Source: Candidatus Methanomethylophilaceae archaeon (GTDB lineage Archaea; Thermoplasmatota; Thermoplasmata; Methanomassiliicoccales; Methanomethylophilaceae). From it: DNA of 37,887 nucleotides. Positions 7,289 through 13,974 of the stretch are shown one piece after another; position 1 is the first letter of the stretch, and every line of letters begins with the position of its first letter. Where the stretch lies: positions 1 through 37,887 of the forward strand of contig JAFWTC010000036.1 of NCBI GenBank assembly GCA_017519045.1, read 5' to 3'. A model generated the notes under the pieces. That model searched no databases. It was not told the origin of the DNA and saw nothing but the letters and a program-made list of their open reading frames with translations. The translations under genes and the position numbers were made by a program.

Positions 7289-8353
7289 TCAACAATCCTC
7301 GGAGCCCTTGAAGTATCTCCTTCCGGCGTCCATGAGCTCGACGAATCCCTTCGGATCGTCGCTCAGGGACCTCTCGCGGAGGTCTTCGACGGCTTTTGAG
7401 AACAAGTCCCACATCTCGTCCCGGTGGGAGTTCATGTGCTGTATCTCGTAGTAGAGCATGGGGTCCTCCGACGCCACGGACATGTTCGTGTCCAGACCCT
7501 TCCCGAAGGTGGTGGACGACACCGTCAGCAAGTCCTCGAAGCCGTATCCGCTCCTCTCCAGGACCGTGAACAGCGCTATGTTGACGGCGTGGGTGAGCCC
7601 CAGGACGTAGGACATGTACGAATCGTGGCTGGAGATGTCCATGACCCTGATGTTGCCGCCCCTGTCGGCGAACAGGGATTCGGCCTCCTAGACCGCCCGC
7701 CGGCATCCGCAGTCGCAGATGATCAGGTTCCTTCCGTACAGCGACGTCGCGGAAGGCCCGAACATCGGGTGGACGGAGCAGACCTTCCTCCTCGTGGCCA
7801 TGTCCCTCAGCCTTCCTTCTACCGGGGTCTTGAGGGAGGTCAGATCGAATATCAGGGTGCTGGATGTACAGATCCCGTCCAGCTCGGACAGGACCCCGTC
7901 GGCGGAATGAATCGGGACGGAGACCACGACGACGTCGCACCCGGCGCACTCGGAGATGTCATGACTGTCGGGAGATGCGGGATCGACCACGATGACGTCG
8001 TGTCCGGAGTCCTTGAAGAACGAGGCGGTCCACGCCCCCATCTTCCCGGCCCCGCCGACCACAGCAATCCTGAGGTTCCCGGAATCCGTCGGGAGGGCCG
8101 CCTCCGCGTCCACCGCCTCCTTTATGACGGCGGAGGCCAGACTCCTGGACACCTCGTCGCTGAGCCCGCAGGAGCGCCCGTTCTCCAAGTATCTGTCTAT
8201 GACCGCGCCCTCGACGGCGACGTTGCGGATAGGGAGGCCCTCGCGCCTCTTGACGCGTCCAATCTCCTTGGCGATCTCGGTGCGCTCGGCCACCAGCCTG
8301 GCTATCTCCACGTCCTTCCTGCGGATCTCGTCCCTCAGCGCGTCCAATTCCAT
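7289..8353 (-). CDS. tyrA: Chorismate mutase / prephenate dehydrogenase with an in-frame TAG codon
   Basis: A bifunctional Tyr-branch enzyme: chorismate to prephenate, then to 4-hydroxyphenylpyruvate. The AroQ-type mutase helix bundle covers about residues 1-85 (LDALRDEIRRKDVEIARLV). The NAD Rossmann loop GGAGKMG lies near residue 98, then SVHPMFGPSATSL, and a C-terminal helical domain with SHDSYMSYVLGLTHA. Codon 222 (7688-7690) is TAG. The frame is unchanged on both sides and the conserved PDH sequence simply resumes (EAESLFADRGGNIRVMD), so this is a point amber codon, not a frameshift. With it read through, the protein is 354 residues, a normal size for the fusion. Candidate explanations are pyrrolysine insertion, recent nonsense decay, or sequencing error. 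The terminal stop is TGA. ATG 8353 is preceded by GGTGA, a ribosome-binding site. Confidence 0.85.
7688..7690 (-). other. In-frame amber (TAG) codon in tyrA, possible pyrrolysine site
   Basis: The minus strand reads GTC TAG GAG GCC, placing TAG at codon 222, between the Rossmann domain and the helix leading into the C-terminal domain. No clear gene in this window uses TAG as its stop. Methanomassiliicoccales are known pyrrolysine users. The local position looks like the start of a surface helix, where a lysine-like residue would be tolerated. Decoding as Pyl is inference. Confidence 0.6.
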
Positions 8354-8390
8354 AAGTTCACCCTGGGCGCGGGACTTCCTGCCCGCAACC

Positions 8391-8414
8391 GTGCTACGTG
8401 TTAACACGGAGCAC
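8391..8414 (-). promoter_or_regulatory. 24-bp near-perfect palindrome, tyrA operator candidate
   Basis: A dyad centred on CGTGTTAACACG (8397-8408, perfect) is extended by GTGCT (8391-8395) and AGCAC (8410-8414), giving 11 of 12 matched pairs. It lies immediately downstream of the tyrA TATA box on the minus strand and covers the expected transcription start (about 8393). This is the geometry of an archaeal repressor site blocking RNA polymerase. The binding protein is not identifiable from this window. Confidence 0.65.
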
Positions 8415-8422
8415 TATATATC
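8414..8422 (-). promoter_or_regulatory. TATA box of tyrA
   Basis: gatatatag on the minus strand, about 65 nt upstream of the tyrA ATG. The predicted start at about 8393 gives a leader of about 40 nt containing GGTGA just before the start codon. The element directly touches the 24-bp palindrome. Confidence 0.6.
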
Positions 8423-8431
8423 GGTAACGGC

Positions 8432-8460
8432 GCCGCCCCCGTCCCTGAGGAGGAGGCGGC
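8432..8460 (-). terminator. GC-rich hairpin downstream of trpB2
   Basis: GCCGCC (8432-8437) and GGCGGC (8455-8460) form a stem just after the trpB2 stop (8468-8470) and before the tyrA promoter. There is no strong T-tract beyond it, so it may act as an mRNA 3' boundary rather than a classic terminator. Confidence 0.4.
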
Positions 8461-8467
8461 TTTGGTT

Positions 8468-9799
8468 TCAGCTGTGGATGTCCGAAGACTGCAGGGTGCC
8501 GTCCATGTACTGCTCGTAGCCGTACAGGTCGAGCAGGCCGTGCCCGGACAGGCAGAAGACGATGGTCCTCTCCTCGTTCTTCTCCTTGGCCTCCAACGCA
8601 AGGTCGATGGCTCCCTTGAGGGCGTGGCAGGACTCCGGAGCGGGGATGATTCCCTCGGTCCTGGCCATCAGGAGCCCGGCCTCGAAGGTCTGGGTCTGGT
8701 CGTAGGACCTCGCGGATATCAGGCCGGTGTCGTAGGCGGCGGAGACCAGAGGGGACATCCCGTGGTACCTGAGGCCGCCGGCGTGGATGGCGGAGGGTAT
8801 GAACTCGCTTCCGAGGGTGTACATCATCAGCAGAGGCGTGAATCCCGCGGTGTCGCCGAAGTCGTACTTGAACTCGCCCTCGGTGAGGCTAGGGGCGGCC
8901 TTGGGCTCCACTGCGACGAACTTGGTGTTCTTGAATCCCTCTCCCCTGATCTTCTTCCCGAGCATCGGGAAGGTCATTCCGGCGAAGTTGGACCCTCCTC
9001 CGGTGCATGCAACGACGTAGTCGGGCTCGATCTCGCCGATGGCCATCTGCTTGATGGTCTCCTGTCCGATGACGGTCTGGTGGAGCATGACGTGGTTCAG
9101 GACGCTTCCGAGGGAGTAGCATATCTCGGGGTCCTTGGCGGCCATCTCGCACGCCTCCGATATGGCGATTCCCAGGGATCCGGAGGTCTCGGGGTGCTCC
9201 TTGAGGACCTTCCTTCCGAACTCGGTGTACTCGCTGGGGGAGGCGTAGATCTTGGCCCCGTAGGTGTTGATGATGGTCTTCCTGAGGGGCTTGGCCATGT
9301 AGCTTCCCTTGACCATGAACACGGTCGTGTCCAGGCCGTACAGGTTGGAGACCATCGCGAGCGCGGTTCCCCACTGCCCGGCCCCGGTCTCGGTGGTCAG
9401 GGTGTGAACCCCGGCCTCGGCGTTGTAGTAGGCCTGGGCCAGCGCGGTGTTCCCTTTGTGGCTTCCGAGGGGGCTCATGTCCTCCCTTTTGAAGTAGATC
9501 TTCGCAGGGGTCTTCAGGTACTTCTCGAGCCTGTACGCCCTCTGGAGGGGGGCCGGCCTGTTGAGGTAGATGAGGTTTTCGCTGACCTCCTCGGGGATGT
9601 CCACGTACCTCTCGGTGGTGCCCTCCTGCCTGATGATCTCCTTACAGAAGATCGCCTCGAAGTCCTCGGGCTTCGCGGGCTCCCCGGTCCCGGGGTTGAG
9701 AGGGGGCTTGAGTCCGGGGAGGTCGGATGCCAGGTTGTACCATCTCTTGGGTATGTCCTCTGGCGACAGATTGATCCTAGCGTCTCTAGGTATTGCCAT
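8468..9799 (-). CDS. trpB: Tryptophan synthase beta-like PLP enzyme (TrpB2)
   Basis: A 443-residue TrpB2-type (long) tryptophan synthase beta chain. This PLP enzyme joins indole and serine, and in many archaea works independently of TrpA. The PLP lysine lies in GSHKGNTAL near residue 115. The phosphate-binding loop is CTGGGSNFAG, and ETGAGQWGTALA is the family segment after the lysine domain. The N-terminal extension (MAIPRDARINLSPEDIPKRWYNL) is typical of TrpB2 and absent from TrpB1. No trpA or other trp gene is adjacent, so it may be an accessory indole-salvage enzyme. It lies upstream of tyrA in the same orientation but has its own promoter with two inverted repeats. The stop is TGA. Confidence 0.9.
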   Translation of the reverse strand: MAIPRDARINLSPEDIPKRWYNLASDLPGLKPPLNPGTGEPAKPEDFEAIFCKEIIRQEGTTERYVDIPEEVSENLIYLNRPAPLQRAYRLEKYLKTPAKIYFKREDMSPLGSHKGNTALAQAYYNAEAGVHTLTTETGAGQWGTALAMVSNLYGLDTTVFMVKGSYMAKPLRKTIINTYGAKIYASPSEYTEFGRKVLKEHPETSGSLGIAISEACEMAAKDPEICYSLGSVLNHVMLHQTVIGQETIKQMAIGEIEPDYVVACTGGGSNFAGMTFPMLGKKIRGEGFKNTKFVAVEPKAAPSLTEGEFKYDFGDTAGFTPLLMMYTLGSEFIPSAIHAGGLRYHGMSPLVSAAYDTGLISARSYDQTQTFEAGLLMARTEGIIPAPESCHALKGAIDLALEAKEKNEERTIVFCLSGHGLLDLYGYEQYMDGTLQSSDIHS

Positions 9800-9813
9800 G
9801 GACTAAGGGATGT

Positions 9814-9861
9814 ATGAACAATATATAATAACTATGTTCATTGATGTATATTTTTATACAT
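9814..9861 (-). promoter_or_regulatory. trpB2 promoter with two inverted repeats around and behind the TATA box
   Basis: The TATA-like stretch atatataataa (9821-9831) lies about 25 nt before the trpB2 ATG, implying a nearly leaderless mRNA. It is flanked by perfect 7-bp arms ATGAACA (9814-9820) and TGTTCAT (9835-9841). Directly upstream is a perfect 18-bp palindrome with arms ATGTATA (9844-9850) and TATACAT (9855-9861). The arrangement suggests regulator binding both over and behind the TATA box. Regulation by tryptophan is a guess from the gene content. Confidence 0.55.
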
Positions 9862-9921
9862 TATACTATGCCTTAGCAGCCCCTCAAGGCTATTATTTCG
9901 GAATTCGGAGGGTTTCGAAAC

Positions 9922-9932
9922 GAATTATAAGT
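9922..9932 (+). promoter_or_regulatory. TATA box of the PHP gene
   Basis: gaattataagt on the plus strand. Its expected start near 9955 lies about 30 nt upstream of the TTG start at 9985. A 7-codon open frame (ATG 9961 to TGA 9982-9984) lies between, in frame with the gene. Confidence 0.45.
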
Positions 9933-9984
9933 ACTATGCACTGGCATCGGAGCGACGATCATGATTCAATCAAAGGTGGCTTGA

Positions 9985-11697
9985 TTGGAGGTAGAATACT
10001 GCAAACCCGATTTGAGGGCCCTTGAGGACGACGGAAAGATGGCCGTGGACATGCATTTCCACACCAACTGCTCCGATTCCTTCACCGACGTGGACCGGCT
10101 GATGGAGCTGGCCCAGGCCCGCCGGGTCGGCGTGGCCATTACGGACCACAACCTCATCGAGTCCGTCAGAAGGATCCAAGGCAACGAGTACTCCGTGCCG
10201 GTGATCCCGGGGATGGAGGTGAGCGCCTCCGACGGGCCGCACATCCTTGTCTATTTCTATGAATACAAGGATCTGGAGGGATTCTGGAGCAGGGAGATCC
10301 GCCCCCGCCTCAACCACTGCCCCTGGCTGGCGCTGAAGGATTGCCCGACCGAGAGGCTCCTCGATCTCCTGGAGGAAGAGGACTGCGTGGTGTCCGCGGC
10401 GCACCCCATGGGCTACATAATGTCCAACAAGGGGGTGGAGGTCTGCATATCCAAGGGATACCTCGGGCAAGAGGTCGCCAAGCGCCTGGACGCCTACGAG
10501 GTCCTATGCAGCGGCATGACCCGCAAATCCAACGATCTCGCCCACGAAGCCGCGGTCAGATACGGGATAGGCTTCACGGGGGGCACTGACGGCCATCTTA
10601 TGACGGAGGTCGGCAACGTCGTGACGGTCTCCGACGCCGTTGACGTCGAAGGCTTCCTGGATTCGATCAAGAATCATGAAGTAAACATATACGGAATCGA
10701 GAAGAGCGCGACGAAGAAGGTGCAGATGGGCTCGGCCTCGACCGCGAAGTTCGTGCGGCATGCCCCGTCCACCGTCCACGTCCAGGCTGAGCAGGCCCTG
10801 ATGTCCATCAAGAGGGGGATCCACAAGCGAGCTCCGCAGCTATGGCGAGGGGCATCGTTTTCAATCATCCCGTCGGGTTCCGACACGGACTCAGGCAGGG
10901 CTCTTCGCCGCCGTCCCGTCGAGCTCCTCGTCCATCGGGAGCGCGTCCTTCAGGATGACATGCGGCGCGTCGTCGTCTTTGGTGATCTCGGCGGTGACGC
11001 CGTAGACGGTGCGCAGGTTCTCGGCGGTTATGACCTGGTTCGGGTCTCCGATGGCATAGACGGAGCCCTCGTGCATCAGGATGATCTTGTCGGAGTACTT
11101 CGCCGCGATGTTGATGTCGTGGCTGATCATCACGATCAGAATCCCCTTCTCCCTGGAAAGCCTCTTGAGCATCTTGGTGACGTCCAGCTGATGCCTCACA
11201 TCCAGATTGGACGTGGGCTCGTCGAGCAGGAGTATCTCCGGCTCCTGGACCAGTCCGCGAGCGAGCATGACCTTCTGGTGCTGCCCGGCCGACAGCTCAT
11301 TGAACGCCCTCATGGCCAGATGCGATATCCCCAGCATCCTGAGCGTCTCGTACACGATGTCCAGGTCTTCGTCCAGGGAGCCCCATTTGCTATGGGGGTG
11401 CCTTCCTATCATCACCGTGTCTATGACGGACAAGGGGAAGGAATCGTTGGCGGAATACGGGACGTACCCGATCTGCTTGGCCAGCTCCTTGAGCTTGATC
11501 TCCGACACGTCCCTGCCGTCGATGAGCACGGTGCCGGAGGTCGGGGCGAGGATCTTGTTGATGCAGTGTATGAGCGTGGATTTCCCGACTCCGTTCGGAC
11601 CGAGTATGGAGACGAGTTCGTTTCCGCTTATATCAAACGACACGTCGTGCAGGACCGGAACGCTCGAATACGAGAAACTGACATTGTTTATCTTTAG
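9985..11697 (+). CDS. PHP-domain phosphoesterase; 3' end unclear
   Basis: The first ~295 residues are a PHP metal-dependent phosphoesterase. It has DMHFHTNCSDS (metal HxH), ITDHNLIE, IPGMEVSASDG, VVSAAHPMGY and GGTDGHLMTE, all expected metal-ligand segments. The substrate cannot be told from sequence; relatives include RNA/DNA phosphoesterases and histidinol-phosphatase-like enzymes. The TTG start at 9985 is supported by an upstream GGTGG; ATG 10039 is an alternative. Recognisable PHP sequence stops near 10850 (KRGIHKRAPQLWRG), but no stop follows. The frame runs antisense through the whole ABC ATPase gene and ends in TAG at 11695-11697. The last ~270 codons are almost certainly not a conserved domain. 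The original stop may have been lost, or a frameshift may lie near 10840-10890. Confidence 0.6.
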   Translation: MEVEYCKPDLRALEDDGKMAVDMHFHTNCSDSFTDVDRLMELAQARRVGVAITDHNLIESVRRIQGNEYSVPVIPGMEVSASDGPHILVYFYEYKDLEGFWSREIRPRLNHCPWLALKDCPTERLLDLLEEEDCVVSAAHPMGYIMSNKGVEVCISKGYLGQEVAKRLDAYEVLCSGMTRKSNDLAHEAAVRYGIGFTGGTDGHLMTEVGNVVTVSDAVDVEGFLDSIKNHEVNIYGIEKSATKKVQMGSASTAKFVRHAPSTVHVQAEQALMSIKRGIHKRAPQLWRGASFSIIPSGSDTDSGRALRRRPVELLVHRERVLQDDMRRVVVFGDLGGDAVDGAQVLGGYDLVRVSDGIDGALVHQDDLVGVLRRDVDVVADHHDQNPLLPGKPLEHLGDVQLMPHIQIGRGLVEQEYLRLLDQSASEHDLLVLPGRQLIERPHGQMRYPQHPERLVHDVQVFVQGAPFAMGVPSYHHRVYDGQGEGIVGGIRDVPDLLGQLLELDLRHVPAVDEHGAGGRGEDLVDAVYERGFPDSVRTEYGDEFVSAYIKRHVVQDRNARIRETDIVYL

Positions 11698-11703
11698 CTC
11701 CAT
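10891..11703 (-). CDS. ABC importer ATPase, FecE/BtuD type (system 1)
   Basis: A 270-residue ABC ATPase powering a FecCD-type importer. Walker A is GPNGVGKST near residue 36, the Q-loop region is KQIGYVPYS, the signature is LSAGQ (Ala for the usual Gly), Walker B is ILLLDEPTSNLD and the H-loop is MISHD. The C-terminal tail (about residues 245-270) is acidic and not conserved with the paralog. It is the last gene of the minus-strand operon SBP - permease - permease - ATPase, 73 nt after the second permease. It is closely similar to the system 2 ATPase at 18919-19758. The substrate is not determinable; iron chelates, heme or corrinoids are usual for the family. The convergent PHP frame overlaps it entirely. 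Confidence 0.93.
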   Translation of the reverse strand: MELKINNVSFSYSSVPVLHDVSFDISGNELVSILGPNGVGKSTLIHCINKILAPTSGTVLIDGRDVSEIKLKELAKQIGYVPYSANDSFPLSVIDTVMIGRHPHSKWGSLDEDLDIVYETLRMLGISHLAMRAFNELSAGQHQKVMLARGLVQEPEILLLDEPTSNLDVRHQLDVTKMLKRLSREKGILIVMISHDINIAAKYSDKIILMHEGSVYAIGDPNQVITAENLRTVYGVTAEITKDDDAPHVILKDALPMDEELDGTAAKSPA

Positions 11704-11776
11704 AGGCCCACCTGTTGGATGTCGCGTCCATGTAAGGGACGCACGTATACTAAGATAGTGAATAATGAAAACACGG

Positions 11777-12841
11777 TCATGCCCAGACGTTCCTCCTCTG
11801 GCGTATGAGTATCCACATGAAGAGGGGCCCTCCGATCATGGAGCTTATGACTCCCACCGGCAGCCCGTTTATCCCGGATACCTTGGCGATGGTGTCCGCA
11901 AGGAGAATGAAGGCGGCGCCGAACGCCGCCGACGCGGGTATGAGGTAACGGTTGTTGGAACCGACGAATATGCGTGCGACGTGAGGACCAACCAGCCCTA
12001 TGAACCCTATGGTCCCGGTGTAGGAGACTATCCCGGCGGTGAGAAGGGACGCCAGGACCATGGTGACTATGCGGATGAACATGGGGTTCTCGCCCAGGGT
12101 TCTGACGCTGCGGTCGCCCACGTACATCACGTTGAGCCTCTTGGCGAACATGTACAGTACCGCGGAGAAGAAGACGGTGGAGACCAGCATGGGCGGGACG
12201 ACGTCCCAGCGTATGCGGTCGAGGGACCCGACCCTCCAGCTATAGGCATCCGCCAGGCTCTCGGACGGGGCGGTCACCATCAGGATCTGGGTTATGGAGC
12301 TGAACAGGAACATCACGGCTATCCCCGTGAGGATCATGCTCATCGGAGTGAGCTTGCGGAACTTGGACACCGCGGCTATCAATGCCACGGGGATGAGCGA
12401 GAACACGTAGGCGTTGGCCACGACCTGGCTGCTCACAGGGACGAACGGAACCACGGAAATGTTCAGGATTATCCCTAACGTGGCTCCCAGGAACGCCCCG
12501 GACGAGATGCCCATGGTATAAGGCTCGGCCAGGGGGTTCTTGAAGTCGTTCTGCATGATCACTCCGGCGATGGACAGCCCCGCGCCCGCAATCAGCGCGC
12601 CGATCGCGCGGGGGACCCTGGTGTTCCAGACGTATTCGTCGGACCTGGGGTCGGAGATGTCGCCGGACAGGTGGTCGAAGAACACCCCGATCGCGTCGAT
12701 GACGGAGATCTTGTAGACGCCGAAGCCCAGGGTCACCAGGAACAGGACGGCGGCCAGCACGACGAAGCATGTCGCCCAAAGGACGCGCCGCCTGTTCCCC
12801 GAGGCGTACTCCCCTTTGACCTGCGCCGCGTCGGGAATCAA
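11777..12841 (-). CDS. FecCD/BtuC-family permease B (system 1)
   Basis: A 354-residue polytopic permease with about 10 membrane segments. It has the family hallmarks RVPRAIGALIAGAGLSIAGVIMQ, NPLAEPYTMGISSGAFLGA, FTG-like YTGTIGFIGLVGPH and the C-terminal GLPVGVISSMIGGPLF. The start is read as TTG at 12841, which overlaps the preceding permease stop as TTGA. Longer upstream open sequence is shadow of that gene. It pairs with the next gene as a non-identical permease, implying a heterodimeric pore, whereas BtuC/FhuB relatives are usually homodimers or internal fusions. The stop is TGA. Confidence 0.9.
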   Translation of the reverse strand: MIPDAAQVKGEYASGNRRRVLWATCFVVLAAVLFLVTLGFGVYKISVIDAIGVFFDHLSGDISDPRSDEYVWNTRVPRAIGALIAGAGLSIAGVIMQNDFKNPLAEPYTMGISSGAFLGATLGIILNISVVPFVPVSSQVVANAYVFSLIPVALIAAVSKFRKLTPMSMILTGIAVMFLFSSITQILMVTAPSESLADAYSWRVGSLDRIRWDVVPPMLVSTVFFSAVLYMFAKRLNVMYVGDRSVRTLGENPMFIRIVTMVLASLLTAGIVSYTGTIGFIGLVGPHVARIFVGSNNRYLIPASAAFGAAFILLADTIAKVSGINGLPVGVISSMIGGPLFMWILIRQRRNVWA

Positions 12842-13926
12842 TAGAGCACCCCCCTCTTGCGGGTGTGGTAGAGGATCAGGGCCAGGAACACCGGGCTGCC
12901 TATGACGCTCATGACCACTCCCACTGGAATATTGGAGAGCAGGTATGCGCAGTAGTCCGCCGCAAGAAGGAGAAGCGCTCCCACCGCCATGGAAATGGGC
13001 ATGACGAACTTGTTGTCGGAGCCGACCAGGAGCCTCACCAGATGGGGAGACACCAGACCGACGAAGCCTATTATCCCGGTGAACGCCACGATGGACGCGG
13101 TCATGAACGCCATTATCACCAAGCAAATGGTTCTGAAGCGCTGGACGTCTATTCCCAGGCTGGTGGCGCTCTTGTCCCCGAGGGCCATGACGTTCAGCTT
13201 ATTCGCCATCAGAAGCACGAACACGGTCCCGACCACGGTTATCGAAAGCATGACCGGGATGTAGCTCCAGGACATTCCGTCCAAGCTCCCTATCTGCCAC
13301 ATGTACGCGCTCTTGAGCGTGTCCGCGTCGGTCGTGACCATGAGGTAGGTTATCATCGAATTGAAGAAGTAGGAGATCGCGGTCCCCAGCAGAATGAGCG
13401 TCGCCGGCGTCATCCGTATCCTGGACGATATCAGGATGATCAACGCGGCCGGAATCAGCGCGCCGATGAAAGCGTTCGTGACAAGTCCCGCCTCGCTGGC
13501 GATTCCGGCGAAGGATACTCCGACGACGATGGCGGAAACGGCTCCGAAGCACGCTCCGGAGGATATGCCCGTGCTGTACGGATCGGCCAACGGATTTCCC
13601 ATGACCGCCTGCATGAGCGTACCGCAGATGGCGAGCGAGGCTCCCGCCAGGATGGCGGCGATGGCATGGGGCATCGCGGTGTTCCAGATGTAGCGGTCCG
13701 CCCACCAGAAGCGGGTGCGAGGCTCGTAGGAGTTTCCGGTTATGTGATTCCATATGACCTCGTACGCTTCCCTCAGGGACAAGTTGTCGTATACGCTCAG
13801 CGAGAAGAGTCCGACGAAGAGGACTATCCCTATGATGCACAGGGCCAGAACGGTCATCTTCCTGGCGATCTGATGGTGGTATTCCCCGATCACCTGTTCC
13901 TTCTCTGTCTCGCCGCCGTAACGCAT
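12838..13926 (-). CDS. FecCD/BtuC-family permease A (system 1)
   Basis: A 362-residue permease with a short cytoplasmic N-terminus (MRYGGETEKEQVIGEYHHQ) and about 10 membrane helices. Hallmarks are AMPHAIAAILAGASLAICGTLMQ, NPLADPYSTGISSGACFGA, FTGIIGFVGLVSPH and NIPVGVVMSVIGSPVF. It carries an extra periplasmic-looking loop (YEPRTRFWWADRYIWNT) that is also found in the system 2 A-type permease but not in the B types. A and B are therefore distinct, separately conserved subunits. ATG 13926 lies 48 nt after the binding-protein gene, with a strong hairpin in the gap. The stop is TGA, overlapping the TTG of the next permease. Confidence 0.92.
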   Translation of the reverse strand: MRYGGETEKEQVIGEYHHQIARKMTVLALCIIGIVLFVGLFSLSVYDNLSLREAYEVIWNHITGNSYEPRTRFWWADRYIWNTAMPHAIAAILAGASLAICGTLMQAVMGNPLADPYSTGISSGACFGAVSAIVVGVSFAGIASEAGLVTNAFIGALIPAALIILISSRIRMTPATLILLGTAISYFFNSMITYLMVTTDADTLKSAYMWQIGSLDGMSWSYIPVMLSITVVGTVFVLLMANKLNVMALGDKSATSLGIDVQRFRTICLVIMAFMTASIVAFTGIIGFVGLVSPHLVRLLVGSDNKFVMPISMAVGALLLLAADYCAYLLSNIPVGVVMSVIGSPVFLALILYHTRKRGVLY

Positions 13927-13949
13927 GGTATCACAATGGAAAGGGTAAT

Positions 13950-13965
13950 GGGGGGCGGACCCCCC
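13950..13965 (-). terminator. Perfect GC hairpin between binding-protein and permease genes
   Basis: GGGGGG (13950-13955), a 4-nt loop and CCCCCC (13960-13965) form a 6-bp all-GC stem only 9 nt after the binding-protein stop. No T-tract follows, so it is more likely a 3' stabiliser or partial terminator that raises binding-protein expression over the permeases, as in many ABC operons. That role is inference. Confidence 0.45.
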
Positions 13966-13974
13966 GGTTTGACA

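Noticed and set aside
5430-7949. One long minus-strand protein spanning DHQ synthase, ADH synthase and tyrA
   Set aside because: Only the last 337 codons match a family (DHQ synthase II). The rest is shadow of genes in another frame.
7289-8353. Frameshift or two separate genes as the explanation for split tyrA
   Set aside because: Both halves are in the same frame and joined by a single TAG; no shift is needed. The second half has no ribosome-binding site before its first ATG, so an independent gene is less likely.
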